The notes beneath the pieces were generated by a model, which saw nothing but the letters and a program-made list of their open reading frames with translations, searched no databases and had not been told where the DNA came from. The position numbers and the translations under genes are program-made. Positions 12,603 to 22,949 of a stretch of DNA of 64,000 bases are shown piece by piece; position 1 is the stretch's first letter, and the number at the start of each line of letters is the position of its first letter. This stretch comes from Roridomyces roridus (Eukaryota; Basidiomycota; Agaricomycetes; Agaricales; Mycenaceae): assembly GCA_029378245.1 (NCBI GenBank), contig JARKIF010000007.1, forward strand, positions 992,001 through 1,056,000, in the 5' to 3' direction.

Positions 12603-12836
12603 TGATCTCTCCAACACCCGCACCCGCACCCGCGCTTGACTCGTACCCGTTGTCGCGGGTACCCGTACCCTTCGGCTAGGCGCGGGATGTCGTTGAATTC
12701 GACACTAACTTGTTCCGGCTCTCCCAGGCATTGTTCGCGGCTTGCAGAACATCCACGGGTGGGCCACGAGTCCGAATCGCTGACCCGTACCCGTACCCGT
12801 CGCCACCCCGTCGCGGGTCACCGCACCCGGGGCCAT
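12603..12836. repeat. CCCGTA/CCCGCA-rich element, possibly a MITE or SINE-like relic
   Basis: Both ends carry runs of the hexamers ACCCGC and ACCCGT (about 12613-12665 and 12780-12830) and also the reverse pattern CGGGTACC and CGCGGGT, around a less repetitive centre. This arrangement looks like a short non-autonomous element. No clear target-site duplication was found, so the class is open. Confidence 0.45.
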
Positions 12837-12862
12837 CACTAGCCCGAGGGTTTCATCTTGGG

Positions 12863-12870
12863 TATAAAAT
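12863..12870 (+). promoter_or_regulatory. TATA box of the small secreted protein gene
   Basis: TATAAAAT lies about 120 bp upstream of ATG 12992, in a pyrimidine-rich leader (CTTCTTCTTCTTC) typical of strongly expressed fungal genes. Confidence 0.5.
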
Positions 12871-12991
12871 GGTCAAGTCGTTCGTGTGAGTGCCCCATTC
12901 CTTCTTCTTCTTCTTTGCGCTAGTCGCCCTCTTTTACTCTCCTTCTCGACTCATCGCCTTTCACCCTTTTTTTGAACACGTCATTCACACC

Positions 12992-13268
12992 ATGAAGTTC
13001 ATCACGATCTTCTCTGTTTTGGTCGCCTCCCTCTCCGTGTCGGCGATGCCGTTGGGGAATCCCGGGTGCGTGCATTTCCTTGAATATTTGGCGTGTTCTT
13101 ACTTCTTTGATTCTGACCAGTGGGATCGACGGTCTTGACATCCGTGCAGCCAAACCTGTTGCCTCGTCCATCCCCCTCGCCAAGCTGCTCGGTACAGGCG
13201 GGGCCAAGAAGCCTTTGGTTCCCAAGCCAGGCAAGAAACCCGCCGCCCCCACCGCAGCTAAACCCTAG
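12992..13268 (+). CDS. Small secreted Lys/Pro/Ala-rich protein
   Basis: Two exons (12992-13065 and 13121-13268, intron GTGCGT...CCAG) encode 73 residues. MKFITIFSVLVASLSVSAMP is a classical signal peptide. The mature part contains IRAAKPVASSIPLAKLL and then a basic, proline-rich tail KKPLVPKPGKKPAAPTAAKP. There is no cysteine, so it is not a hydrophobin or a cysteine-rich effector. I do not recognise a family. A TATA box and CT-rich leader upstream support a real, well-transcribed gene. It could be an effector-like or wall-associated peptide, but the function is unknown. Confidence 0.65.
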
Positions 13269-13608
13269 CCGACAGGCGGTCTCCTGTCTGAGCTGCTCCA
13301 CATTTTTGAGTAGTCGGATACTTTACGGAAATTGTACATGCGTGTATTCAATCTCATGGGCCCATAGTTTCGTATCTGTCTCCCTGCAAAGAAATTCACT
13401 AGAGAAAGGATTATCGAGTCCCGTCGTTGTCTCATCTCGTGAAGTGGAGAATTCCACCTGAAAATTTGGGCTTGGTATCAGTGGCTGTGAGATTGCCGAG
13501 TGGACCCAGTTGATCGCCGTGAACCGTCTTTCCGTCTTTCCGTCCGATGTGGTTCGGAAGGAGTCCTTCCGATGGAGGATAACAAAGTTTACGAATCAGA
13601 CACAGAGG

Positions 13609-13616
13609 TATAAAGG
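13609..13616 (+). promoter_or_regulatory. TATA box of the oxidoreductase gene
   Basis: TATAAAGG stands 50 bp before ATG 13659. Confidence 0.45.
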
Positions 13617-13658
13617 CGACCTATTTTTACGCGCTTGCTTCCTGATCGACTGTCCGCA

Positions 13659-15138
13659 ATGCTTCGCCGCCTGTACTATGTGAGTTTCCATCGGGAGACT
13701 CCAATCCGAGTAACCAACTTCTACAGACATTGAATCCTCCCATTCCAACTAAAGCCGCTGGCGCAGACCCACCAGGCAAACCACTGAATTTCGGTTCTTT
13801 AGGCGCAGCAACAATCACACCCTGGGCTCTCGTCCATGCCGCGAAAACGCACCCTGAGGTCGTCCTCTACGCAGTCGCCGCCCGTGATACCAAACGCGCA
13901 GAGGAGTTTGCGAAAAAGCACGGCTTCCAGAGAAGTTTCGGCGGTTCGACTGGATATCAAGGTACCTAGTCCTGTCGTTGTCTTTGGCCGTTTCTTTTTA
14001 TATTGACTTGTGGTGTATAGATTTGCTAGACGATCCCAAGGTCGATGTTGTCTACAACCCTCTTCCCAACGGACTACACTTTGAGTGGACTATGAAGGCT
14101 CTGAAGGCAGGAAAGCACGTACTCCTCGAGAAACCCGCAACAAATACTTCCGCGGAAGCTGCCCAAATATTTGCGCTCGCTGAAAGTAAAAACCTAATCG
14201 TGCTCGAGGCCTTTCACTATCGGTCGGTTCTTTCTTGCGTCAATCGCGTCAAGTTCTGACCCGGCATATTACTCCAGATTCCACCCTTCAATGCAAAGAG
14301 TGAAGGAGATACTGGATAGCAAGGAACTGGGTGCAATACAGCGCATTTCGGCCACTTTCACTGTACCGTCTGGAACCGCAGCCGAAGGTGATATTCGCTG
14401 GGACTACGAGCTGGGAGGCGGCTCGGTGATGGACCCAGGCTGTAAGTGTTTCGTAGACGTGGCAGTATGAAGATAATTAATATCGGACAGGCTACACTGT
14501 CAGCATCCTCCGATACCTCGCTTCGTCAAATCCCACAGAAGTTCTCACCGCTAAAGCCGTCCCATATTCCACCCGGCCAGAGCACAAACAGGTCGACAAG
14601 ATGTTCTGGGCGACTCTATCGCTCCAACCCGAGATCATCGGCGAGCTGCACGCGAACCTCGACGAGTCCAAGATATTTGGGTTCATCCCCCGCTTTCCCA
14701 CAATCTCGGCCAAAGTTCAGTGCGAGAAGGGAACGGTCGAGATGTTCAATTTCCTCGCACCGTCGATTTACCATTCAATCGCCGTATCTCCCAAGGGGAA
14801 GCGCCGCCGCGTCGAAAAGGCGTATACCTTCAAGGGCGTGGCGAAAGGAGAAGCCTGGTGGACTACCTACAGGTGCGGTTCCTTTCGTTTTTGCCTGTTC
14901 CCATATTGATATAATAGCAGATATCAACTTGAGGCCTTTGTCGACAAGGTACAGGGCCGCACTCCTCAACACTGGTTAGATCCGCAAGACACTATCGACA
15001 ACATGAAGTGCGTAGAAGCGATTTACGAAAAGGTGCTGCCAACATTTTTGCGGTTTTGATTTCATTGACTGAGGCTATATACCGCAGGATGGTTTCGGCC
15101 CTCGCCCGCCTTCCAAGTACATCTACACCGAAGATTGA
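13659..15138 (+). CDS. Gfo/Idh/MocA-family oxidoreductase (dihydrodiol dehydrogenase-like)
   Basis: Seven or more exons. The first encodes only MLRRLYY, then TLNPPIPTKAAG. The Rossmann part begins FGSLGAATITPWALVHAAKTHPEVVLYAVAARD, followed by DDPKVDVVYNPLPNGLH and the family hallmark GKHVLLEKPATN, which includes the catalytic Lys of the EKP motif. The C-terminal alpha/beta domain has GGGSVMDPGC|YTVSILRYL and the final exons give YQLEAFVDKVQGRTPQHWLD...ECYEK-like sequence ending DGFGPRPPSKYIYTED. Members oxidise or reduce sugars or trans-dihydrodiols with NAD(P). The substrate cannot be told from sequence. No break is visible. Confidence 0.85.
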
Positions 15139-16450
15139 ATGGCTTGATCGTAGTTGAATATGTTACCCCAATCTGTACTCTACCATAAGTATAACCACGG
15201 AAAGCGCACGTGCCGTATCGTGCCCACGCTGGCACCGAGCATCCTGGATTTGAGTCCCTTACCTGTATACCATGGCCACCGCTTTCTCAACGGTTGAACT
15301 GCTGACCGATGCTTTGCTCCATAAACGTCAGATTCTCTGTTTTTGTCCCCTTCACCCCTCCCGTTCTAGTCCATCTAATTTCTAGACGCTGGCATTGGCT
15401 TACGTTTTTTTTTCCCCCTACCCTGCCAGTGCCAGCTTGAAAGCCGTTTTTGGGCTGCGATTTGTGATTGACATGTCGCTTGCGTTAATTTAGTTGCCGA
15501 GGCTTGAAATCGACTCCCATGGCTCAAGTCTTTTCTTTATTCACCACCGTGGCCACTGCAATGTGAAATGGAAGACGGCATCTGGAGGCAGACGATGAAG
15601 TTTCCACCGCCCTCCCGACTCGACTCGCGTCGAATGGGCGGCGTGTTTTTGACCCAGCGGAACGTGCACATTTGGCACTTGCGGGTGTTGATTGAGGGAC
15701 CCGAAGGCTGCAGTGAGGTCGTCTCCATCAACGTCACCCACTTTAACGATTCGCTGGACGACTTCTTGACGCGAAGTCCACATCAGGCTGCCCCTCGAAC
15801 CATTACAACGACAGGACAGATGCCACCCGAGTCTCGACATCCACGCGGACCTTTACACCCGTCGCGCAATGCCGACGCCCCCATCCTCAGCTACGTCCCG
15901 TCTCCGACCATGCCGTCTGCATGCACCGTCTCTCCCACTCCCACCGAGCACCGTAGCGCCCTACAACCCAGATGACCGCAAACGGGCTGTCGAAAAAGTT
16001 CGAGATATCCGACGTACAAGACGTGTTCATCGTCTTGCCTCTCTTCCCCCACCCCTTGCGCTTTTTTGCCCCGGTTCTTACACATCTTCGACGGGTTACC
16101 CCAACTCGAGGCCCCAGTCTCAGTCTCGGGCCCATGTCTACTCGAGGAACTTTGCCGCCAAGCACAAAATGAACGCTATGAGTCTTGCCACTGGCTCGTA
16201 TGGCCTCAGCGGCTCAAATATCTATGTACTGCAATAACCCTGCCGCCCAGGGCGGAAACAGTCCCGCCGCGAGCCCAGTCAGCAGATACAGTTCTATGGC
16301 TCCTCCTGCCCTCGCCTTCAAAAGTTTCCCACCTCCGTTACCCCAGGTCCAGGCGGAAACGGCTCAGACGCGCACCGCGCCACGCCCGCACAGAGTCTAT
16401 TTACCTCTATACTTGTTCCGCCCCCTTGGTAGCCTGCGCGAACATTTACT
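15139..16450. other. Intergenic stretch without a supported gene
   Basis: Open frames exist (for example 15568-15975 on the plus strand, containing VHIWHLRVLIEGPEGC and then proline/serine-rich sequence), but I see no recognisable motif, no convincing intron chain and no promoter. Part could be a decayed gene, given that the next stretch holds a pseudogene fragment. Confidence 0.35.
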
Positions 16451-16965
16451 GTAATCCAAGCGCCGTTGCGTCACGAGCTCAAGTCGGATGTGACCGTCCT
16501 GACTGTCGCTCACTGGCTGCAAACGATCCTTGACTCTGGCAAAATCGCAGGTGCTATCCGTTTATGCGAGCCGAAGGCGGGTTTCGACAGGTTCGGTGAC
16601 GTGCGGATTGCGCGACGCAGGATTGGCGGAATCGCGAGGATTCGGAGGTTGTTGCGCGTGGTGGCAAGTTGAGGAGGAAACGACCGGGGTGGTGTTTGAT
16701 GTTGGGGAAGATCCGTCGGAAAAAGCGCGACCGGGGCGTGCGAGAAAGGTGCAGCAGCCTGCGGATACGGATTCGAGCGACGCGATTGACCATGTGTCTG
16801 GATGGTTCTCGACGAGGGCCGTATTGTCGAATTCGACAAGGTGATCCCTCAGAATCTCAAGGGCAAGTTGCACGCGTTGGTGGATGAGTCGGCTGTTCGC
16901 GATGGCTGGCGCAGTAGAATGAAAGTTTCGACTTGGTGCACGAATTATTCTCTTATTTCATGACG
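16451..16965 (+). pseudogene. Truncated duplicate of the ABC transporter 3' end
   Basis: Bases 16451-16550 closely match 11606-11695 of the ABC transporter (NBD2 after Walker [18 protein letters not shown]), and 16797-16965 match its last exon and about 50 bp of 3' UTR. The copy has HW in place of HR in the H-loop region, and the last-intron acceptor TCTAG has become TCTGG. More than 200 extra bases lie where the intron should be, and a short stretch is missing near the end of the reading frame. No upstream NBD or membrane exons are present, so it cannot make a transporter. Confidence 0.85.
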
Positions 16966-17193
16966 CGGCGAAGTTTGGAGTCCAAGATATGGATTTTATG
17001 CGATGGATTCAAGTCGTACACTTTTTTACAGAGTTGCACTTCATGTGCGGGTCCGAACAGCTGCCCTGGACACTCTTCGGTTTCCCATCCACTCACGGAA
17101 ACAGGAATCGCACGGGAGTAGGCAAGGGATTGTTCGAATTTACAATGGTAATGGTAAAGAGTATAAAGTATAAAAAGATACAGATACAACATG

Positions 17194-17222
17194 CAGAAGC
17201 CAGAAGCCAGAAGCCAGAAGCG
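17194..17222. repeat. CAGAAGC tandem repeat (four units)
   Basis: CAGAAGC is repeated four times head-to-tail just beyond the stop codon of the minus-strand H2A gene. Confidence 0.7.
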
Positions 17223-17234
17223 GCGCGGCGGCAG

Positions 17235-17856
<622 letters not shown>

Positions 17857-18128
17857 TGTTATTGATAAAAGGTGGTGGTGGTGTGGTGGTGACGAGGTGG
17901 TGGTAGCGGAGGAAGAGCTGAAAGATTCGAGTGATTCGGTCGGGCCGTATTTATACTATTTGCCGAGATCAACAAATCGACTGCGCGTGACACTAACGCG
18001 ACTTGTGTACGCATCCACAACAAGACCATCTTAAGCGAAACTATAAAGCAAGAGAGGGTGCACCGCGTCGTGTTCTCAACTCTTGCCCACCACCACCACC
18101 CACCACCCACTTGCCTTACTCATACTCG
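17857..18128. promoter_or_regulatory. Bidirectional H2A-H2B promoter
   Basis: The 272-bp spacer between the two histone start codons holds one TATA box for each gene. TATAAATA on the minus strand (17948-17955) is about 92 bp before the H2A ATG, and TATAAAG on the plus strand (18042-18048) is about 85 bp before the H2B ATG. Divergent pairing is the usual way fungi co-express H2A and H2B. Confidence 0.75.
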
Positions 18129-18734
18129 ATGGCTCCCAAACCTGCCTCCACCGCCGGCAAGGCCCCTGCCTCCACTGCCTCCAAGGCGCCCGCCACCGCT
18201 TCTAAAGCCCCTTCCAAGACCACCGAGAAGAAGGCGGGCAAGAAGACGGCCAAGGCCTCAGCGCCTGCAGACGGCGAGAAGAAGAAGCGCAAGAAGGCTC
18301 GCAAGGAGACTTACTCGTCCTACATCTACAAGGGTGCGTGCTCCCTGTCTTCCTTTGGGTTCAGCTCTGACTCGTCTCCAGTCCTTAAGCAGGTCCACCC
18401 TGACACGGGTATCTCCAACAAGGCCATGGCCATCCTCAACAGCTTCGTCAACGACATCTTCGAGCGGATTGCCACCGAGGCTTCCAGTGCGTCGTCTTTG
18501 CTGCCCTCTTACTTGTGCTCACTCCTTTCTCAGAGCTCGCGCAATACTCGAAAAAGTCGACCATTTCTTCCCGCGAGATCCAGACCTCTGTACGGTTGAT
18601 CCTGCCCGGTGAATTGGCCAAGCACGCTATCAGCGAGGGGGTGCGTGCTCTCCTCCTCCCCTTTATATCTCCGTCTCACTCTTTCACAGACCAAATCGGT
18701 CACCAAGTTCTCGTCTGCCACCACCACCAAATAG
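18129..18734 (+). CDS. Histone H2B
   Basis: Four exons. The basic N-terminal tail [20 protein letters not shown]... and [20 protein letters not shown] lead into the histone fold [71 protein letters not shown], ending [14 protein letters not shown]. The C-terminal TKxVTKxSS region carries the conserved ubiquitylated lysine of H2B. All splice sites are GT-AG. It shares a promoter with H2A. Confidence 0.96.
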
Positions 18735-19199
18735 ACTCGGCCCACCTCTACATTATTTCCTCCTTCCTCAATTTTACTGTCTGTAATCTGTCTATCATTT
18801 GTACAATTCGATCAATCCTTTGCCTACTCCCCTGCGACCCTGGTCCCTACACGCATGAAACAATATGAAACATTGAAGAACGACCGACTGCAGTTCGTCG
18901 TGCCCACAAAGATTCTGATATGACGAAGAAAATCGTGCATTGGTGCAGTCTGGTATGTAGACGGAGTGTTCCAAGGGTGTTCGCTCGTGCAGGCTAGATC
19001 TAGAGGTACATGTATTCATACTCCATAGTTGTGGCATCTCGCTCGCCAGTGGCGCGCTCTCGGAACGCCTTTGCCACTCAACCACCTTGCATACTTCCTC
19101 CACGTCCACCCCGACCGGCTTGAAAAACTGGCCATTCCTTGTCGACGATCTTGTAGCTTCTCTGTCTGTCCCTTGTCCGCTTGACCGCGTTTGCATTCC

Positions 19200-19829
19200 G
19201 TCCCAGCGCGGGGCGAAGCACATTGTTGCCCAATTTGAGTATTCTTCGAGCTTTAGGCTTTCCAAATCTTCTCTCTGCATTATCATCTTGATACTTTCAA
19301 CGCAGGTCGGACGCTTGCTGGCGGAGCTGATATAGCGGGACATGTACGGGCCTAATGAGTTTCTTGAGAATAACGCAATTGAGGACAGTTCGAGGTCAGC
19401 ACCCTGCGCTGAGTCTGTGGGTATCGATGTCCGCAGAGAGCAACCAGGCGGATACCTGCGACGACCCAGCAGGACAAATGTAGGGCCGGCGACATGGGAA
19501 CGTTGATTGGGCTAGTGCTCTGCGGTGGATTCGACAGGCCGTACGTGAAAATGGGCGATGTCGCTATACAGGCGATGAGCTCTGGGCTATGATGTCGGGC
19601 GGATCGACTTACGACGCTGGGATTTGTAGATGGCATGTAGCCGCCTCGTGTTGGCCCCGGATACGGTGGTCGACTGGACAGATCTTGGAACGAGGCAGCA
19701 GCGGGTGGAGGGAAGATGGCTTACCGACAGGCTATGAAGTGGGAGCGCCGCAGGTATGTCCTGAGATGAACGAGAGGCGCTCGGACCAGAGTGCAGATGC
19801 GGATGTGCATTCAACGCTGCTGGTAGCAA
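19200..19829 (-). pseudogene. Isoprenylcysteine carboxyl methyltransferase-like remnant
   Basis: Minus-strand pieces recall fungal ICMT-like proteins: PELIACIATSPIFTYG, then INVPMSPALHLSCWVVAGIRL (a helix matching the SPTF..G.....GG.LR region), a degraded LELSSIALFSRNSLGPYMSR that resembles the FELS...LVTSGPY motif, and a C-terminal MIMQREDLESLKLEEYSNWA like the E(D/E)..L...F...W..W end. The catalytic membrane core between GPY and the C-terminus is missing, and stops interrupt the frame (for example after SQETH at 19352). I infer a decayed gene. The 5' border with the neighbouring cyclase remnant is uncertain. Confidence 0.45.
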
Positions 19830-20452
19830 GCTGAAGCTCGTGATATTCTCCTGCAGAGGGATTTCGTGTGGTCGTTGGGTGGAGGGATCGTCTGCGAGTC
19901 ATTGGTGAATGTAGAAGCCGGTCGCTTTTTGACTGGTCGGAATGAAGCCGAAATCAGGGACAGCAGTCCTCAAATGGAGGCTCCGAAGAGTGCTGACCAG
20001 TCTCTTGAGTTAGAACGCCCGTGACGATGATGTCTCCGCGGCGGCGAGCTGAAGGAAGGTGATCGAGATACTCATCTCTGCCTAGTACCGCGACCAGCCC
20101 GTGTGTAGGAGCAAGATCGCGCCTGCAAAATCGCGCCTCGGACCATCCGATGAGCATACGGTAAGAGGTCATCCCATAATATCACTTGACGCGCTGATTT
20201 TCGTGTGAGGTCGACGACTACGGCACGTCCCATGAAGATGGCAAGAGGGAGTTGCGAGATCGTTTGTCCGTTCGCGAAGAAATGGGCTGGGGCATCGACA
20301 TGAGTGCCGGTTTGCGAGCCGAGGGAGAGGGAGCAGACTGCGTAGCCATCTTTGGCGATGGACGCGGCGGGAGAGCAGCTGGAGGTTGGGTCGCCTGGGT
20401 AGACTTGCATCCCTGACTCCAAGGTATGTGGGAGGTCAATTATTTCTGACAT
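19830..20452 (-). pseudogene. Kynurenine formamidase-like cyclase, frameshifted
   Basis: ATG 20452 opens MSEIIDLPHTLESGMQVYPGDP and the metal-binding signature TGTHVDAPAHF of the bacterial-type cyclase/formamidase family, then FMGRAVVVDL. After MVRGAIL the frame breaks. ILLLHTGWSRY ends at a TAG, DEYLDH is in one frame and FLQLAAAE in the next, and a later piece reads DDPSTQRPHEIPLQENITSFSLLP, matching the family's DPS...H..LL...I...NL..L end. Only about 100 residues are intact. The intact parent would hydrolyse N-formylkynurenine or a related cyclic substrate with a bound divalent metal. Confidence 0.75.
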
Positions 20453-20577
20453 GGTGGTTTGGATTCGAGAGCAGAGCACGGCGGCCCGGTGTGCCGTCTC
20501 AGACGGCAGGGTGTGTTTGCTTGGATGTGAAACTGTCAGCCACTCTTTGAAATTTCATTTCTTTACCATCAACCACC

Positions 20578-22069
20578 ATATCTGTTACCCGCATCCTCTC
20601 GTCTTTCAAGCCTGTTCGCTATATTGTCGCCATCCTCGGCGTGTCCTACAGCATCACCCAGCTGTTCTCCGAGCCCGTGGAGGTTCAGTTCGACACACCA
20701 CCCGTGGTCGACCTTCCGACGATCTTCCAGCCCCCGCCACCACCGCCTCCTCCTCCTCCCACTCGCTCAACAGCCTCAGGCCCACCCAGCAGAACGATAC
20801 TGGCTCAAGCTCCGACTCCCCAAAGCTCGTTGTTCATCAAAGATGCGACTCCCCCAAGCCCGCTGCTTGCTACCATCCTAGTTTGTGCATTGGTTATCCT
20901 GTCGCTGTTGGTGTGCGTCATTATCTGGACTCGGTCGCCCAAGCCTCCTCAAGCCGACGTGGAATACGACGATGGTGAAGAGGACGAGGTTCAGAAACCC
21001 GACACGGACGGTCTCGAAGTCGCTCCTACTCAAGCCCTCAAAGTCACCCCCATCATCGAACAGCCTATCGTAAGTCTCCCGACTCCAGTAACAACCAAAG
21101 TCGCTCATGCCCTGGTAGGAACCGGACCCTCCAATACAACCGCCTGGCGTCAAGCCTCCTCCTAAGCCGGTGCCTCGCCCAATCATTGTCGAAATCATTC
21201 GTGGTACCGTCTGCTTCATCGTCTCACTTCCCGTGATCATCGCCGGCGTTGCCCTATTCTGCCTGCTTTACCTCATCGCCTCCGAGCATCACATCAAGGC
21301 CCCGCCAAAACCCAACGTTCCGGACCTCCCGCCAGCGACGCGCAAACGAAAGCATGTTCTTCCTGGAGTCGCGCGCTTCTTGAAAGGTGTATTCATCCTG
21401 TTTATCTGCTCTGCTCCCATCGCCGAGCCTCGGTTAGTGCTCTATGCCAATGCCCTGCACCCACCTGCCCCTCCACTTCAACGAGTCGGAAACCAACCGA
21501 CATCCGAAAGTGTTGCGATTGTCCTCAAAGCTTTACTCCCATGCTCGGCACCCTTCGTCGAGTCGCTCTTGCCCTCTCCGCCACCGCCACCTCCACCACC
21601 AGCGCCGGTCGCTTCATACCTTAGGCCAGCACCTCCCCCTGCGCCAGGTACTTTATCATCCCCGACACCGACAGCGCCAGACGCTCCCCAGCCCGTGACA
21701 GCACCTTCCCCTGCACCGGCTTTCTCTACGCGGCATGAAATGGGCATCACACTTTTGGGCATCCTAAGCACGGCGACCACAAATCGACTAGAACGACCCG
21801 GGGACCTCACTGGGCACGAGGAGCGCCTGCGATGTATTCAACAGCGTGTCTCTCAGACTGTCGTTACACGCGCGACGAGACCAATCGCGGAACAGGACGC
21901 AGAGGAGCAGGACGTTGGGCACGCAGATCGACTACGGCTAACCCAGAACCGTATCTGCCAGACGATGGCTACGCGGGTGGCTAGAACGGAGAAGAGAATT
22001 CGAAGAGAAAAGATAGAAGAGGTACAGTCTCGAATCCGGCGGCTATTTGGTGAGCTGAGGGAGAGATGA
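20578..22069 (+). CDS. Proline-rich multi-pass membrane protein, copy A (novel family)
   Basis: Two exons joined at 21069-21118 (GTAAGT...TAG, phase 0). Order: hydrophobic segment 1 (FKPVRYIVAILGVSYSI), EPVEV, polyproline, segment 2 (LLATILVCALVILSLLVCVIIW) followed by RSPKPP and an acidic stretch, segment 3 (FIVSLPVIIAGVALFCLLYL), PPKPNVPDLPPA, a further hydrophobic stretch, a long Pro-rich stalk, DAPQPVTAPSP, then helical QQRVSQTVVTRATRP and QNRICQTMATRVART and the basic C-terminus EKIEEVQSRIRRLFGEL. The same order is seen in the gene at 52825-54606. The codon at the expected start is ATA (20578) in the context ACCACCATA, and no in-frame ATG exists before it back to a stop at 20548. It may be a broken start, a non-ATG start, or need an upstream exon. 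No known family was recognised. Confidence 0.6.
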
Positions 22070-22949
22070 ATATTGGGGACTTTTGCTGTAGAGACGACGA
22101 CGAAAGGCAGGGAGCAAAGAGGAAGTGATCCCACCTCTTTTTCACCTCCCAGTGTTATACCCGCGTGGACACTCTGTGCGCCAACGCTCTGGATCTTGTT
22201 TCATTTCATGTACTAGTAGATACAATGCACAGTCGGCTCCTTCTCTTGAAGCTGTATCCCTAGTGGCGAGCACAGTATGTGATAGAGTTTAGATTAGATG
22301 ATGTTATTCCGAGTCGGATCGACCAGCCGAAAACCTGCCCAGTCCCAACTGTCTCTCTCGTCCCTACGTCGCGTTCGTCCCCGCGCGCCATTGTTTGAAC
22401 TCGCCGTCCTACGCGCACCGGCCCTCGCTCTCTACCGAAACCTCCTTCTACTCACCCGACGACAACGTTTGTTCCTTTAGGCGGAAGCCCTCATACCGCT
22501 CAAGGGTAGATTCGGACGTGCGTAGAGTATCTCTCTCGCAAGAATTAGCATCTCACTGGGACGGGAAAGACTAGAAGGCAACTGCTCAAGGTTCAAGCGA
22601 TACAAAGGTCCGTGGTTGATACACAAGCCCTTCTCGATCTCACCCGGTGTAGTGGCTAGATGCATTCAAACAAACTCGGACGGGGATGAGAAACAGAATT
22701 ATTTGCGTGCCATTGCTGCAAAAGTGAAAGAGGAGCCGAATCGAATGGCGCAAGCAGGTATGTTGCACTTTTTCTCGTAGTACGTTCTCTAATTCTACCG
22801 TAGGCTTGGGAAGCGCGACTACGCCCACCACCCTCAGCCCACATTCTACATGCGAGCTTTCCCGCGGCAGGGTCCACCAGCCTACATTCTTGTCCGGACA
22901 AAAGTACAGGAGACGAACCCTACACGCTACGGTAGTCCTTCAGAGGAAT
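22070..22949. other. Intergenic stretch, nothing recognised
   Basis: The stretch lies between the proline-rich gene and the 3' end of the hydrolase gene. Only short unrelated open frames are present. Confidence 0.4.

Noticed and set aside
12636..12842. 68-codon frame in the CCCGTA-rich region
   Set aside because: It is translated repeat sequence (Thr-Arg repeats), not a gene.
15568..16237. Possible gene with VHIWHLRVLIEGPEGC and NAMSLATGSYGLSG
   Set aside because: Frames could not be joined by plausible splice sites and no family is recognisable.
20624..20978. Other plus-strand frames across the proline-rich gene
   Set aside because: They arise from the repetitive C-rich sequence. The frame chosen has hydrophobic segments matching copy B.
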